Below are positions 12,160 to 25,200 of a DNA stretch of 64,000 bases, in pieces. The notes beneath the pieces are model-generated. The model searched no databases, was not told where the DNA came from, and was given only the letters and a program-made list of their open reading frames with translations. Position numbers and translations under genes: made by a program. Where the stretch lies: contig NC_003283.11 of assembly GCF_000002985.6 (NCBI RefSeq), positions 11,718,001 through 11,782,000 of the forward strand, written 5' to 3'. This DNA is from Caenorhabditis elegans (taxonomy: Eukaryota; Nematoda; Chromadorea; Rhabditida; Rhabditidae). Position 1 is the stretch's first letter. Every line of letters starts with the position of its first letter.

Positions 12160-13424
12160 TCTGGAATTTTTCGTAGAAATTTATATTAAAAAGTTTGATG
12201 TGAGAGTTAAAAAATAAATACTTTTACATTATAGGTATTTTATAGGTACGTAAATTTAAGAGTAAGTTCAGAGGATTCGTCGCTTGAATTTTTGTAAAGA
12301 ATTATATTGTAATTTCACAAGATTTTAACATACCTTCTAAAAAGCGCATGTATTTAGTCAGATGGGTCTCGCCGCGCGAAAGTTAATGATAGTGTTGTTT
12401 TAATTTACTTTTTTCAGTGAATTTTCTATTTTTTTTTGTTTTCGAATGAAGTAATAAAAAAATGAAGTAATCTCTCATTGAACAATTCCAGGAAAATCGA
12501 CGAGGGGGACAGCCGCAAAAAAATACTACCGTAAACTTTTCGCGCGCCGAGACCCATCTGAATAAATCCGTGCGCCTGTAAGAAGGTATGCCAAAATCTT
12601 GTGAAATTGTGATAGTAAGTCTTATAAAACTAGAATAAACATGTTTCGTTTGGAAGTCTGGAGGTCAACTCGATTCCTCTTCTTGATTTTTGAAAAGAAT
12701 AGTGGCCACCTATATGAACTCTTATTTAGGAATATTTTATTTCCTAATAGTAGGCATAAGATTTCTTGGAAGTTTAGTATATGATCAAACGAATTAAGTG
12801 GAAAAGAACTGAAAACCAAGGTCCCCGATTTTCTTGCAGTTAAAAATCGAAAAAGTACAAAAATTTCAACAAAAAAAAAACGGAAACAAATAGTTGAATG
12901 TTGAACTGATGAAAACTCCCTTCTTCTCTTTTCGTTCTTTCTCTCATCATTTTCTTATTGCTACAATCAGGTAATCGATATGGTTGTACTGTTTTGTCCG
13001 TCGTGTGTCATCTCACCGCCTACTTCTCATCATTCTTTACGACTGCCTGATAATCTTTATGCCTATCAATCTTAGTCTATTAAAATCTGTGTTATGACAA
13101 AAAAAAACGTTATTGAAATGCGCATGGATTCAAATTTTATTTACCATGTAGAGTTTATCGGTACAAAAAAACATTCACAAAAATGATAACTGTGATGATG
13201 GGAAAGAAAACTGGGATTGTGGGACACTGTAGAAAACAAGGAAAGCAGAATTAGAAACTCAAAGAAACTAACACAAAATAAAAATGATAACATGGGAAAC
13301 GTTGTATGAATTTTCTTACAATTCATCTGTGAGACAAATCATCCGAATGGTTCGTGAGTGTTCCTCTGGGAGATTGAGTGAACTGAAAAATAAATTCGCT
13401 TATTTTTTCTTTCTTTTCAAATTA
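12160..13424. other. Intergenic region between npp-22 and rhr-2
   Basis: About 1.27 kb with the rhr-2 promoter side and the npp-22 3' end. It contains the 12305-12614 inverted-repeat element. The rest is AT-rich and I see no supported gene. Confidence 0.5.
12305..12614. repeat. MITE-like element with ~80-bp inverted repeats
   Basis: The left arm (12305-12383) and right arm (12533-12614) are inverted copies. Both contain 'cacaagatttt', 'catacctt', 'cagatgggtctcg' and 'gcgcgaaa'. The central ~150 bp is AT-rich and non-coding. The size and long arms suggest a foldback/MITE element just upstream of the rhr-2 start. Confidence 0.8.
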
Positions 13425-15470
13425 TCACCTCAAATGGCTTCCGAATGTGGTAACAACCCTCTGAAGACTTGATTTGAGCGATGCGTCAACGATACGCAGG
13501 AATGTCACATCTGATTTGTCAGCTACTGACTGAAATGAAGAAAAGTTAGTTTTCGAGTGATATAGTCGTAACAGGGAATAACCATTCCTTTATGGGTAGT
13601 TTAAAATTGTCAAATAAAATTTTTAAACTCACCGCTTTAGCTCTTTCATATGTGTCAATGGCTGCAATGAGTTTACAGAGCAGCGTGATGAGATCTTTCA
13701 AGTCTTTCTGAACAACTCCGAATCTGTCTTCTCCCATAGAATCAACAACAAGCATGTATAAAGCCTCAGCGGCGTAGGCGTTCATATGAGCATCAAAACG
13801 AGAAATCACTAGTTTTTCAGTGACTCCAAACCCTAGGAAGTTAGAGATTTTGCTAAGAAGTCCAACAGTTTGTGTGTTGTGAGATCGAATAGGAGCCATG
13901 CTTTTCTGTTGACGGCTTTGTCCTGTGCCACGATAAGCCATTTCACGCATTTTTCTTGGCATCAGGAGAGCATCTCGTGGGACATCTTCATTTTCAATAT
14001 CGTGATCATCCCAAGAATATCCGACGAGACGAGCAGCCGAAACAGTCATCCTTGAACAAAGTTCATCAAGCATTCTTACACAAGGCAAGGAAACAGCTTT
14101 CCAGTTACGAGGATGTTTTCCAGGTTGCGATAGAGAGAAAACATCCACCCGTCGCTTCTCATCATTCCACGCAATTGTTCGAAGATCATGAAGAGCAAAG
14201 AATTTCAGAAGTGAATCATCAGTTTCGATGACATTTGGAAGAGTTCTTGTCTGTTCAGGAGTTGGTGAGTGAACTGTATATGGAGGCGGGAACGGGAAGC
14301 TGATGGGCTGAAAAATTAGAACTATTGATTATTTGATTGATCAAAATTAACCGGTCTCAACGAACCTTCATAACAATCTGATTCACTATCTTCATGGATA
14401 TTTTTGAATAAAACTGTTGCGTGAAGCATAGTCCGAACAATACAACATGGAATGGGATATTCAATAGAAGCCACCATGCTGAGAATCCAGAAACCATGGG
14501 TCCAACAACAAGAATCAAAGCTACGGCTGCGGTGTATGAGATAGCCGCATCAATTCCACAGATCTCAGAAATATTTGCATATGGAAGAGACGTTCCAAAA
14601 TCGATGAGAGTTTTAACAGAATTCTGAAAGTTGTTCTGTGAGTTATTAAAAATAGAATATAAACAAAGTACCACTTGGATATGCGAAAAATTGAGTTGAT
14701 AATCCGAACGGAAAACGACTAGCGCTGATGAAATTGCTATGGCGAGCGAAATAGCAACAAAGGCGAATTCTCTGGAAAATGAGAAATCCGCAACACAGAA
14801 GGCTGTGTAGACAAATGTGAGGCGGGTAACAAATTCGAGTGCAACTCCAGCTAAAGCGAACGTATCAGTAGCTGCCAATCGTGGAAGTTGATCAACTTAA
14901 ATTCGATTTAAAATTAAGAAAAAAGAGTAATGAGCTCACCTTTGCAAAATTTGATAATGCTGAAAAGAGACATGGCTACAGAAGCAATACCAACGAAAAT
15001 GATTGAGGCCCATGCGTTTGGATAAATCCACCACGCCAGGGAGTCTGAAAAAGAGAAATGTCCAATCATAGAAAAATAAATAAACGTCAACCTTGAACTG
15101 AGCTGAAAGGGGCCCAAATCGTGAGTTTCAAAATGGATACTGTGACAATGAAGAAAATGGTGGACAGATATCCGCATGCAGCACCAGCTAATCTCTTTCT
15201 AACACTGATTTCCGCTTGAAACCAATCCACGATTTGATCGAAAATTGTGATTGGCTTCTGTTGAACACGCGGTGAACTGACTGTGCGGTTTGGGGACCTT
15301 CGCAAGTTTGGTGAAGATGATGAACTGCTTGCAGCGGGAAAATCGTTCTTTCTATAATTATTCTCATTGTATGAATCTTTACTTAATTGATACCTTCTTC
15401 CCGGAGAAAATTGATTATATAGATGTTCATCTGTCGTTGTTGTGAATGAAGAATGACTATCACCCATCAT
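13425..15470 (-). CDS. npp-22: Transmembrane nucleoporin NDC1 homologue NPP-22
   Basis: NDC1 anchors nuclear pore complexes in the pore membrane and helps their assembly. Six exons (15470-15092, 15044-14940, 14895-about 14671, 14622-14366, 14307-13634, 13529-13425) give about 580 residues. The first ATG lies just after a TTTCAG acceptor. The N-terminus is Ser/Arg-rich and disordered (residues 1-75). About six hydrophobic segments follow (for example CGYLSTIFFIVTVSIL, WASIIFVGIASVAMSLFSII, FAFVAISLAIAISSALVVF, AAVALILVVGPMVSGFSAWW). The C-terminal half is soluble and mostly helical (RMLDELCSRMTVSAARLV, FLGFGVTEKLVISRFDAHM), matching NDC1 architecture. It lies 263 bp downstream of the spe-42 stop on the same strand. 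Confidence 0.9.
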
Positions 15471-15732
15471 TTCTGAAACAATAAATCAGTGAATTAGAGT
15501 TCCAAACGGGAAAACCCATAAATAACAAATAAAATGAAGTTTAAATGATAATTTATTTGAATTCAATTGGAAAATAATCATTGAAGTTCGAGGAAATAAT
15601 AAGAAAACTAATAAATGAACGAAATCATTTCGAAAACTGCGCCAAAAGGCAAATAAATTTGAACTCGAAAAGTACATTGTCATTGGAGCGCGCTTTCCCC
15701 AACGGCGGGAAAGTTAATTTTTCAAACATCAT

Positions 15733-18700
15733 TCAGACGACAGTGGTTACTGCGGTGGTGGTTGTTCCTTCTGTTGGTTCTTTGTCAGGTTCGTCGTCTT
15801 CGCGTTCACTCAATGAAATATCTGGAATAGATGATTATTAATGTTTAAATAAAGTTAATTTTACCTGAGTCATCAATAATTGCGTTACTCTCCTCATAGT
15901 ATAGCTCAATCCCGTTAATACATTGCATTTCCTCCTCGCATTTCACACAGAAAAGAGTCACTGAGAAACAGTTGATACAGTAAAAAGCACTACAATGAAC
16001 ACACACTCGCACATTTCTGAATTAATAGCTTTGTTTTCTTGATCATCAATAAACAAAACTAACTCTTGATCAGACACTTTCATATCGTACTTTTCACATT
16101 TTACACAATCGGAGCACACGAATCCACGACTTTGCATTGTTCTCCGAATTATGACATCTTCACCACCCACTACATCTTTCTGTCAATTATCAATGTTACG
16201 AGTGCAAAAATTACTTTTAAATCAAATCGGAATGTCAAATTCAGGAAAAAATATATCTGTTTTTGAATACTATCAATTCGCAAAATCGGGATTTATCACT
16301 CAAAAAATACGGTACCGGTGACGTAGTGATGTAGTAAGTAGTACTGTAGTGGCTAACTTTTTTTCAATGTTTAAGTTGTGAATATCGAGGAATTGAAAAT
16401 ATTTCAGTCAACTCGAGACCGGAAATTCCCATTTACCTTATTATTTCCTAACATTTCTGTCAGCAAATTTCGTCGACTTTGTAAAATTTTGTTATAAAGG
16501 CTCAATGCACGAATTCTTACTCGATTCGGAAAGAAGTAATCTGCCAATACAAGTGTTTGCCTTCCAAAATATGCCTTCAAAAATTAAATATATCTTAACA
16601 GTACTCCTCAACTCTTCAAACCTTCAATCGACAAAGAAAAAGTGCAGCGATAAACATGAGAAACATCACCATATTTTCTGTATAGTTTGGAGGATTTGGT
16701 TCGTTGAAACATCGTCTCCAACGATTTTCACGGTCTCGAATACTTTTAGTAAATGGACTGAAAACATCGAGAAATTCATTCATCACATCTGACATTGAAC
16801 TATTTCCAGCAACTTTCAATTCATAATGAGCAGGAGTATCGATATTTGTTCGGTTCATTAAAGTATGAACAGTTGATAGAGTCTGAAACTTTGAATCTAT
16901 AGATTTGAAGTCAATATAATTTTATTCATTTAATTACCGTAAATATACCATAATCAAGCATACACATAAAGAAAGGAGTGACACAACTGACAATTGTGAT
17001 GAAAATATCTAATCGAAATTTAGGTCGCTCTTGTTCTGTCATTTTCCACTGACCTCGACTGACATACTAAACGGTGTCTAAGATTTTTAGAATGATAATG
17101 AACCAGAGAAACCTACCTGCTTTGATTCATTTGCCATTAATGGCATGACTTTACGAGCTCCGCGAAATGCACAATCTTGATCAATTTTTGTAAATTCTTT
17201 TGTGAGAAAACGGTTTTTAAAGTCGTCATTATAGTTGTAGTTATACATGAACCGAAGTGTCTGAAAAATATCAGTTCAAAATTTTGTATGTTAACATATT
17301 ACTTATTTAAACTCACATAGATGAACGGCCATATGAGCAATCCTGGCATGATACAATATCGAAGAATAAATGAAATTATATTGATAATCCGTATGTATAC
17401 ATTCACAATTCCCATCAAACTTTTCTTTATACTTGCTCTCAAGTTTGCAGTTGTATCATCTGCAGCATTTGGTTTACCATCATCAGATGACTGGTATTCA
17501 GCTCGAATGTTTTTCGCCTTTTTTATCTCTTCTATCACTGGATTCACTTTCTTCAGTGCCCATTTTGCTGCTTCAATGTGTACGTAGAAAATCTTTTTCA
17601 CCGCGAATTCAATTGCTTGAAAGTAAGCTGCATAAAATGGTACAGCTGCTCCTTTAACTCCTTTTCCAATGATAGAAGGTAAAGAACATACTTCCGTTGA
17701 GAAACCCTTTGCTTGATGGCAAATCTTAATGTTTTATAATAGGATTGATATGTTGACTGATTGAATACCTTTGCAGTTTTCTGAATCATTTCACAAGCAT
17801 CGCCGTGGCTTCCAAAAAATCGAGCTTTCCCCTTACAATAAAAATATGCGTCGTCGAAAATATCAAGACATTTTGTATAGGGAGTTTTGAGCATATTTCG
17901 ACATTGATTTGACAAGTTGGCTATAACTCGATAATGTCGCCTCATGATGTCCACAAATCTTAATTGAAACAATATCAATTTAATCAAATTACAAGAATTT
18001 GACATTTTGGGTATCCCAATTGCAACTTACTTTGTCATCTTTTCATCTAGAACCAATAGCATTTTCTTGACCTTATTCATTGGACCAGATACATTTTGAA
18101 GAAGTGCACGAAACCGAGAAACAAGCATAGCTCCTTTATCCATTACATTCCCTTCCACATCATTTCTTGAACTCATAACATCAATTTGAACGCAGGCAAC
18201 ACCAGAAGCTACTTGATGAATATTTCCAATAACATTCATTGCAGGACCCTGAAATTAGTTTGAGATGTTCCCGTGAATAGATGAATTGATAAAACTTCAA
18301 AAGCCATTGTGACAAGAAGAATTAAAATTATGTTTTTGATTTTTGTAGTCAACATGACGTGGATAGAAATCATAAAGTACGTCATCATCTGAAACGAAAT
18401 ATTTTATTAATTCCACATAAAAATCCTGAAGTACTTACTTTTGGAAATATCAAAGTGAAAATCAGAAAAACGTGGATAATTGTGGATATGGAAGTTCCAA
18501 TACTATATTGAAAATATTTAACTTTAGATTTAGGATATGATCTACTTACAACTCCGGGTATTGTGAATATTTGAACGACAACAGAAAATACATAACTATT
18601 CCAAATAATTCAATCATTAGGATGTTTCGGAATAGAAGTACAATAGAATTAGCTCTGGAAAAATAATTTTAAGATTTTCTTTTTTCTCAAAATAATTCCA

Positions 18701-18968
18701 AAAACCTTGTTCCATCTTCGAATAAATTGTCATAAATCCCATCATCTTTTTCCTTTTTCCATGGAGGATATAAAACGGACAACCATTTTTTCAAACGTTC
18801 AGAATATCTTAAAACTCGGTTTTGACCTGATTTTTCTCTGAAATTTTTCATGTGTTTGAACAAAATCCACACTCTAACCAACCGTCTGATATTATTAACC
18901 ACAAATTGAAACTTTCTCACAGCTCGATTGGCTCGACGTTTTACATTCCATAATCCAATTAAGCCCAT
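15733..18968 (-). CDS. spe-42: Sperm membrane protein SPE-42 (DC-STAMP domain plus RING)
   Basis: Multi-pass sperm protein required for fertilisation in C. elegans; relatives include DC-STAMP and Drosophila Sneaky. The start is ATG at 18968 (MGLIGLWNVKRRANRAVRKF). Several N-terminal membrane helices follow (18.65-18.3 kb), then a long Cys-containing domain (18.25-17.3 kb). The DC-STAMP region contains DCAFRGARKVMPLM (about 17.15 kb) and more helices (17.0-16.6 kb). The C-terminal C4C4 RING-like domain comes last: CSDCVKCEKYDMKVSDQE joined to VCVHCSAFYCINCF and FCVKCEEEMQC. That join needs a 45-bp intron (about 16017-16063), because the straight frame changes inside the RING. The tail is Glu/Thr-rich, ending TTTTAVTTVV. 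About 13 exons; some borders are approximate. Confidence 0.9.
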
Positions 18969-21900
18969 AGTTGATACAATTCAGTTAGATTTTAAAAAGG
19001 TGAAATAAATATTTTCACCATGATACGTTTTGAAAATTTGTGAACCGCTGGCAAACAGATTTGAGTTCACGTTTTGAACATTTTCTCCGAATTGGGAAAC
19101 TGCAGGTGTCCCTTTTCTCGGCTTTGCTTACTAAAGAGCCAAGAGAGCCAAACGGATTGGCATTTGAGACCTATGTGATTCAATAGCTCATGTTTTGAAA
19201 CGGTTATACGTGGAAAAGTTAGAATAAGGTTTTCAAGCAAAATGTGCCTACTTGTGTGCCTATGAAACCAATTATTTCGAATTTTTCAGAACTACGAGCT
19301 TCAATGGAACTATAGTATACACTAACTATAGGATATACATCTCTCGGAACCGCTGGCAACAATATTAATTTTTCAAACATTTGTGAACTGAATTACAGAA
19401 TACACGTTACCAAAAGTACATCGATTGTTTATTTCTTTTTATCACCAGAAGTACATCTGATTTCGGAACAGGCGTTCACTAATTTTCGTTGCTTCATTGC
19501 AATGAAAAAAACGAGTTGCTTATCGTAATGCTTGTTATCATATCACTGTATCTATTGCCACTTCATATCTCATTTCCTCTTTTTGTAGGCCGATTTGGGT
19601 CAATCCGATATAGAGAACACCTATAAACAAACCCCTTTTTTTTCATTTTATGACGTGAACATTCAGATCCTCAATAAAACGGATGGGTGTGGTTATGTTC
19701 TTGTCCCCTCGAACACAACTTTTAATTGTATTTCTAATTCTCTGAAGAATTTCAGATTTCTGAAGAGAAGAATTCAATTGTACTGTCATTCCCGTCCCTT
19801 TTTGGGGCTTCCGACGCAATGTTGCCTCTTTTCAATAGATACGACGAATAAAAAAAAACAAAAAACAAAGAAAATGATTTTGCTTCCGATTGCTCACCAG
19901 GCTTCAATCTATACTGTACATTTTTCCCCAATAAATATAAAATTTGGATAGTAGAGAGACAGAAAATCAAAAAAAAATATATCGTAACTTGTATATTGTT
20001 CCATAAGAGAGACGCACAAAAGGATATATTTGATGGTGTGTGAAACCCGAAATCGTCGTGGTTACCCCCGTTGTCGGCGACAATTTCAACAGACTTTTCA
20101 TACTGACTGGTTTTCGGTCGACAGTCATTTTTCACCCACTTTCAATTTGACTAAACTTGGTCAGTGTTCGGTTTTTCATTGGTTACACAACCTTAGATTT
20201 TTTATTCTTTGTGTTTGATCCCTGATTTGACTAGAAAACATTAATTTGCTTGTTTGATACTCAATTTCCCATGTGCCAGTTTAATTTTGACAGTTGTAGG
20301 AATTCCTGGTTTCGTTAAAAATTAGTATTTCAACCATTGATTTGTTTTTGAAGGTATCTGTTAATCTATCAAGAATTTATTGTAAGAAACCACAAACTCG
20401 CCAAAATCTTGGTTTTGTATTTATTTTTCATATTTATTTTTTGTATTATCTATTTTTTAAACTCACTTTCTTACTGACTTGGCTTACATAAATAAAACCG
20501 TTCAAATTAGATGATAGATGACTTTCAAGAACTTAAAATTGGCAGAGAGTTACCTTTTTCAAAATGATGCGTATAATTCGGCACAATTTAGTTTTCAACA
20601 CAATACAACATAAACAAAAAGTAAACAAAATTTTTAAAAGTTCGTCAATTATCAATTTGGTCAATTGTACGTAGTAATTGAATCCTTCTTTCCATCAACC
20701 GTAACCATATTTCGACTTTTGCTTGCCCCTTTTCCGTTTAATTAGCCTTTCCTCCCACTTTCCCCCGTGCCCACCTATTTCCTCTCGTACTTTTTTTTAT
20801 CGTTTTTCGAGTACCTTTTTTCTGCTTTTCATTGTGTTATTCGACCCCGTATTTCTAACTTTCTGCAACCTGTTTCTTGTTTTAAACTATTTTAAACAAG
20901 TCAACATTCCTTCCCATCTCTGTCGGTCACTTTCATCTCCTAATCGTTCAGACATTGTTGCGATACTTGAACTTTTATTGTACTGTTTTAGTCTGATTGT
21001 TTTTTCGCGTTTTAATGTTTCTCTCGATAATTCAAAAAACAAATAAGTAAGATGTAAACAATAAAACATCTAGTAACAGTAGGCAAACATGAACATGTAC
21101 TTGATCGGCTTCCAATGGCGACTTTGCCAACAAATCTCTGTTTTGTTTTCTCTATTACATGTATTCAGCTAAATGGTGTGAACATGTTTTGTTCACTTTT
21201 CGCTGAAAAAAAACCGATTTTTTTGGGATTCCACGTCAACATTTTCTCATCGTCTTTTGTGTGGTTCGTATTGGAATTTATGCAAACTGATTTTTCATAT
21301 TTTTCATTGCCAGTACAAACACACAATCGATTCAATTTTTTGAACATATTACAGAACGTCGTTTTTCTCTCAATTATTATTGACTTCACAAGGAACAGTT
21401 TTAATTGTACCTGATTTTTTGAAGATTAGAATTTTGATAGTTGTACGAATGTTTAGGGATCAGCAAATTCTCTGGGAGATTTTTAGAAATCAAAAACAAT
21501 TTTTGATCTAATTTTTGGTTGAGATAATTTTTCAACAAATTATAAATTACAAAAAAATAGATCCAGATGTTTTTCATGCTCTTAAACACTTATAAAGTCA
21601 TTGAAAACCTACAAAAAAACATCAAAAAATTGAAAATAATCAGTACTTTCGAAATTAATATGTTTTATATATGAGATCTTCCCATGAGTCTTTCGAGAAG
21701 TTCTGATAGTGAGTGAATCTTTGAAAAAATATATTATTTGTTAACTTCTGTTAATTGTTAATTTCACTGTATATAAAATTCTATCAATTTTTAGTGTTTT
21801 TTTTTTGACAGTTTTATTTTTTTTTGTAATTAATTTTTGTACTATTGAAAACTCTTTTCCGTATCCTTCGATACTATATCTGTTTGGTTTCTAGTTTAAA

Positions 21901-22229
21901 CTATCCTCTAATCCATTTTCTAATCCAATCAAAAACTATCGACCTCAGACGATAAACCAAAAACCAAACTGACGTCGTGATGCGATGCGCGTTCTTGAAA
22001 TAGGTGTGACAACCCGCAAGCATATCGCTTCAAAAAAAAGAAAGACAAGAAGACGATAACAGATATCATTGTTAATCAGTGTGATGGGTGGGAGTGAGTA
22101 GTACGTGCTGATACACTTCTTCCGCGCATTTCCTATATCTCATCTCTACCTTTTCATTCACCCCGTTGTCTGCTTCTACTCTCTTTATATTCTTTATTCA
22201 ATTTACTCTTGAATGGCATCGTTGAAATT
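18969..22229. other. Long intergenic region upstream of spe-42 and the repeat-protein gene
   Basis: 3.26 kb between divergent genes, so it should hold both promoters. Pyrimidine-rich tracts (about 20700-20900) and several short frames (for example 19595-19951 and 20723-21046) are present. None shows a domain, splice support or credible codon use. No tRNA, microRNA-like hairpin or clear transposon was recognised. Confidence 0.5.
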
Positions 22230-25200
22230 ATGATGATCGCAGCTCCGACATCATTGTCCAAGAACGTCGAAGACGGTGGCAACTTCTCAGCAGATTCACC
22301 GCCATCACTCAATTCTGATGACGAGCAACTCGACGACGCTCCGTTTTTGAGTCATCAGTTGTCCGACGATCACGAGTCATTTTCTGAGGTAAGAGAGGGT
22401 TTTCATGAGTACAGTATTCAGTCAAGCTGTGATTAACAAAAGTTCTTTTGGTTCCGTGTTTCTTTAAAAAAAGGTTTGATTTTGTGAAGTCGAAACGTTT
22501 TTTTTTCTCGCAAATGCATTTTTAGCAATGTACAACATTTTTTGAAAATAAAGGAGCAAACTTTATTCATTAAAACTATAGCTTCCTTCAGAAGTTTGTA
22601 CCTAAAATAGAACTCTTACTTAAAAGTACATTCAAATTTAGCGTAAAGTAAACTGCCACTCGTGAGAATTTGGGATCTGCTGAAAATTTAACCTCGTAGT
22701 TTTTGTCTCATAGGCACAGATAGGTTTTTTGATGGCTTGCACTGAATTTTTTCAAGCGTTGCCATATGTTATAGAAAATGATCTGCAAGTGACAGTACAA
22801 CTTTTAATTAAAAATAGAAACTTATTGACATTAAATATTCATTTTTTAGAAGTTTCTACGCAACATTCTGACACACGATTATCAGAATCTGATGCCACGT
22901 CGAAGAGAAAAATTTGTTGAAATCACGAAAACTGTCACTGTCACTGAGGTTTGTTTTTTTTTTGTTTCTTTTCGAGTTTCTTCTCTCAAAAGTCAGGTAA
23001 TAATCAATCAATTAATGATCAGTGACATTGTTTGTCTGATTCTTCTCTTTCTTCTTTTATTTACCATCCTTTGTCAAGTTCTTCGTTTTCATAATAATCT
23101 ACCATGTCGATTCTTTTCAATTTTGTTCCAACACCTGCAAAAACCAACTTCCACACTTTCAATTCATATTTTCACATCTTGATACCCCATCATCATCATA
23201 ATTCTTTTCAATTCACTACTATCTTCAAAACCAATCAAGAACCGACTACTGAACTTTCACCCTCAAACTGATCACTATACCTGCGCAACACACTTTTTCT
23301 TCTCGGTTTCTTTGAATAACTTTTCATTTCACTTTCAGATTTTTGTGGAATGTATTGAAAGGGATGAAAGAAAAAGTAATATGAGATTATAGGAAATTGC
23401 AACAAAGTAATAAAATATGAGAAGGTTCTATGAAAGTTTCCAAAAAAAACTATTTTACGGAACTTCCGACTTTAAGATTCTTTCGATTTTCGAAGAAAAG
23501 AAATTAATACTGAAAGCTAGCATTTCAAAAATTAAACATTCAGTAGACTGATTGTTCACATTGATTTCTATAAAGCGTCTGAAAAATCAAACAATAAAAA
23601 AACTAGAATTTTATAAAATTTCGATGACGAAATTTCGATTAATACGAAACTCATAACAAAGATTCTAAACAACTTGTTTTCGCTGGTCGGAATAACATGA
23701 ACTTATCGCAGTTAACAAAATTATTTTCATTTTGACCTTCATTTTCTTCTCCTATCATATGTATTGTGATTGTTGAAAATAATTCATAAAATAGGTGTTT
23801 GAAAGGCGAAATGTAAAAAATAATTTTAATTCAGATAGTCAACGGAGCACCAGACAAGCATCCGTCTTCGTGTGAAGTTAAAGTGACAAACGTTTCGCCG
23901 GCTGGACCTCATCCGGTTAACGTTTCCATAAAACATTTACACGAGAAATGGCATTCTTGTGAAGAGTTGGACAGATCAGACAACGGAGAAGACTTGGGAA
24001 AAGGGACCGTAATTCGTATTCAAGAAACACATAAACCATTCAATTGCACTCAAAAGAAACACCAAACAAATAAATTTGTATATGAAGACGTGATTAACAC
24101 AAAAGTAAGAACCAAGTTAGAATGGTTAATAATTTATTATAATTTTAGATGGAGAGCTCAACAAAATCTCGTCAACCTCCATCAGCCAATAGTACACTTT
24201 TCAACCGGTCTAGTGATAATATCATAGATTTAGAGTTTAGACATCCAATTCTTAGAGAGACATCTGAAAAGAAATCAGAAAGAACAGAACAGAAAGCAAA
24301 TGGAAATAATGGTACAAGGCGTCGCTTTGCGGATTTAAGGAAAAGAGTGTCGACTACTACAAAGACTTCTGTAACTGAAACAGAGAATGTGACAACTACA
24401 AGAAGAAGTAGCAGTGCTCATAGTACTCATTCAAAGAGGTAAATTTAAATCATCTTTAAGATTTTTTTTCTATCTGGACCTCGGGTTACAAGAAACATTG
24501 TTATCGGTTTTTTTGTGGCAAAATCATTGATAGATCCTCAAAACATTTTACGAAGTCTGTTAATACTGAAATTATCTTAAAACTTACTTGCAAAGCTTAA
24601 AATAAACTCTTAAACAATAATGGTTTTACTTCCAGAAGCTCCGCAAAACCAGAAGTTCATACACTGTATTACCGGAAATTTGTGGACGAAGAAACAAAAG
24701 GAGCAGATGATGATTCAAGTGATTCTGGAAGTGTTATAATTTATAGAGATGCTGTCACACGACGTTCTCGCTCAGCTGATCCTCTTCAGAATTCATCTCC
24801 AACAATGTCACCGATTGCTCCACCAAGAAAACGATTAGGAAGAGAAGAATCATTGCATTATTATCGAGATGATGACGAAGTTATTCAAGAGCAATCAAGT
24901 ACTGAGAAGAGTCGAAGAGTTACTGTAAAATCTCCTGAACCAGGAAATACATCAGTTTCTATGAATGATAATGTTGAAGGTCGAAATTTAACTGCAGGAA
25001 TTACATCTATATCTATGAATGATTCGTGTACAGATACTTCATACGAGTCAAGATTTTCTACAATTCCACGGGCAAGGAGTTCACCTCCAGGAAATCATCG
25101 GGTCAATCATATTCAGGTCAACGTAATCGGTCCGATAAGAGTTTCAGAACCGGAAAGTAGGCATCCAGTCGTTGGAAGTGTAGGCGAAGATGTAACAATG

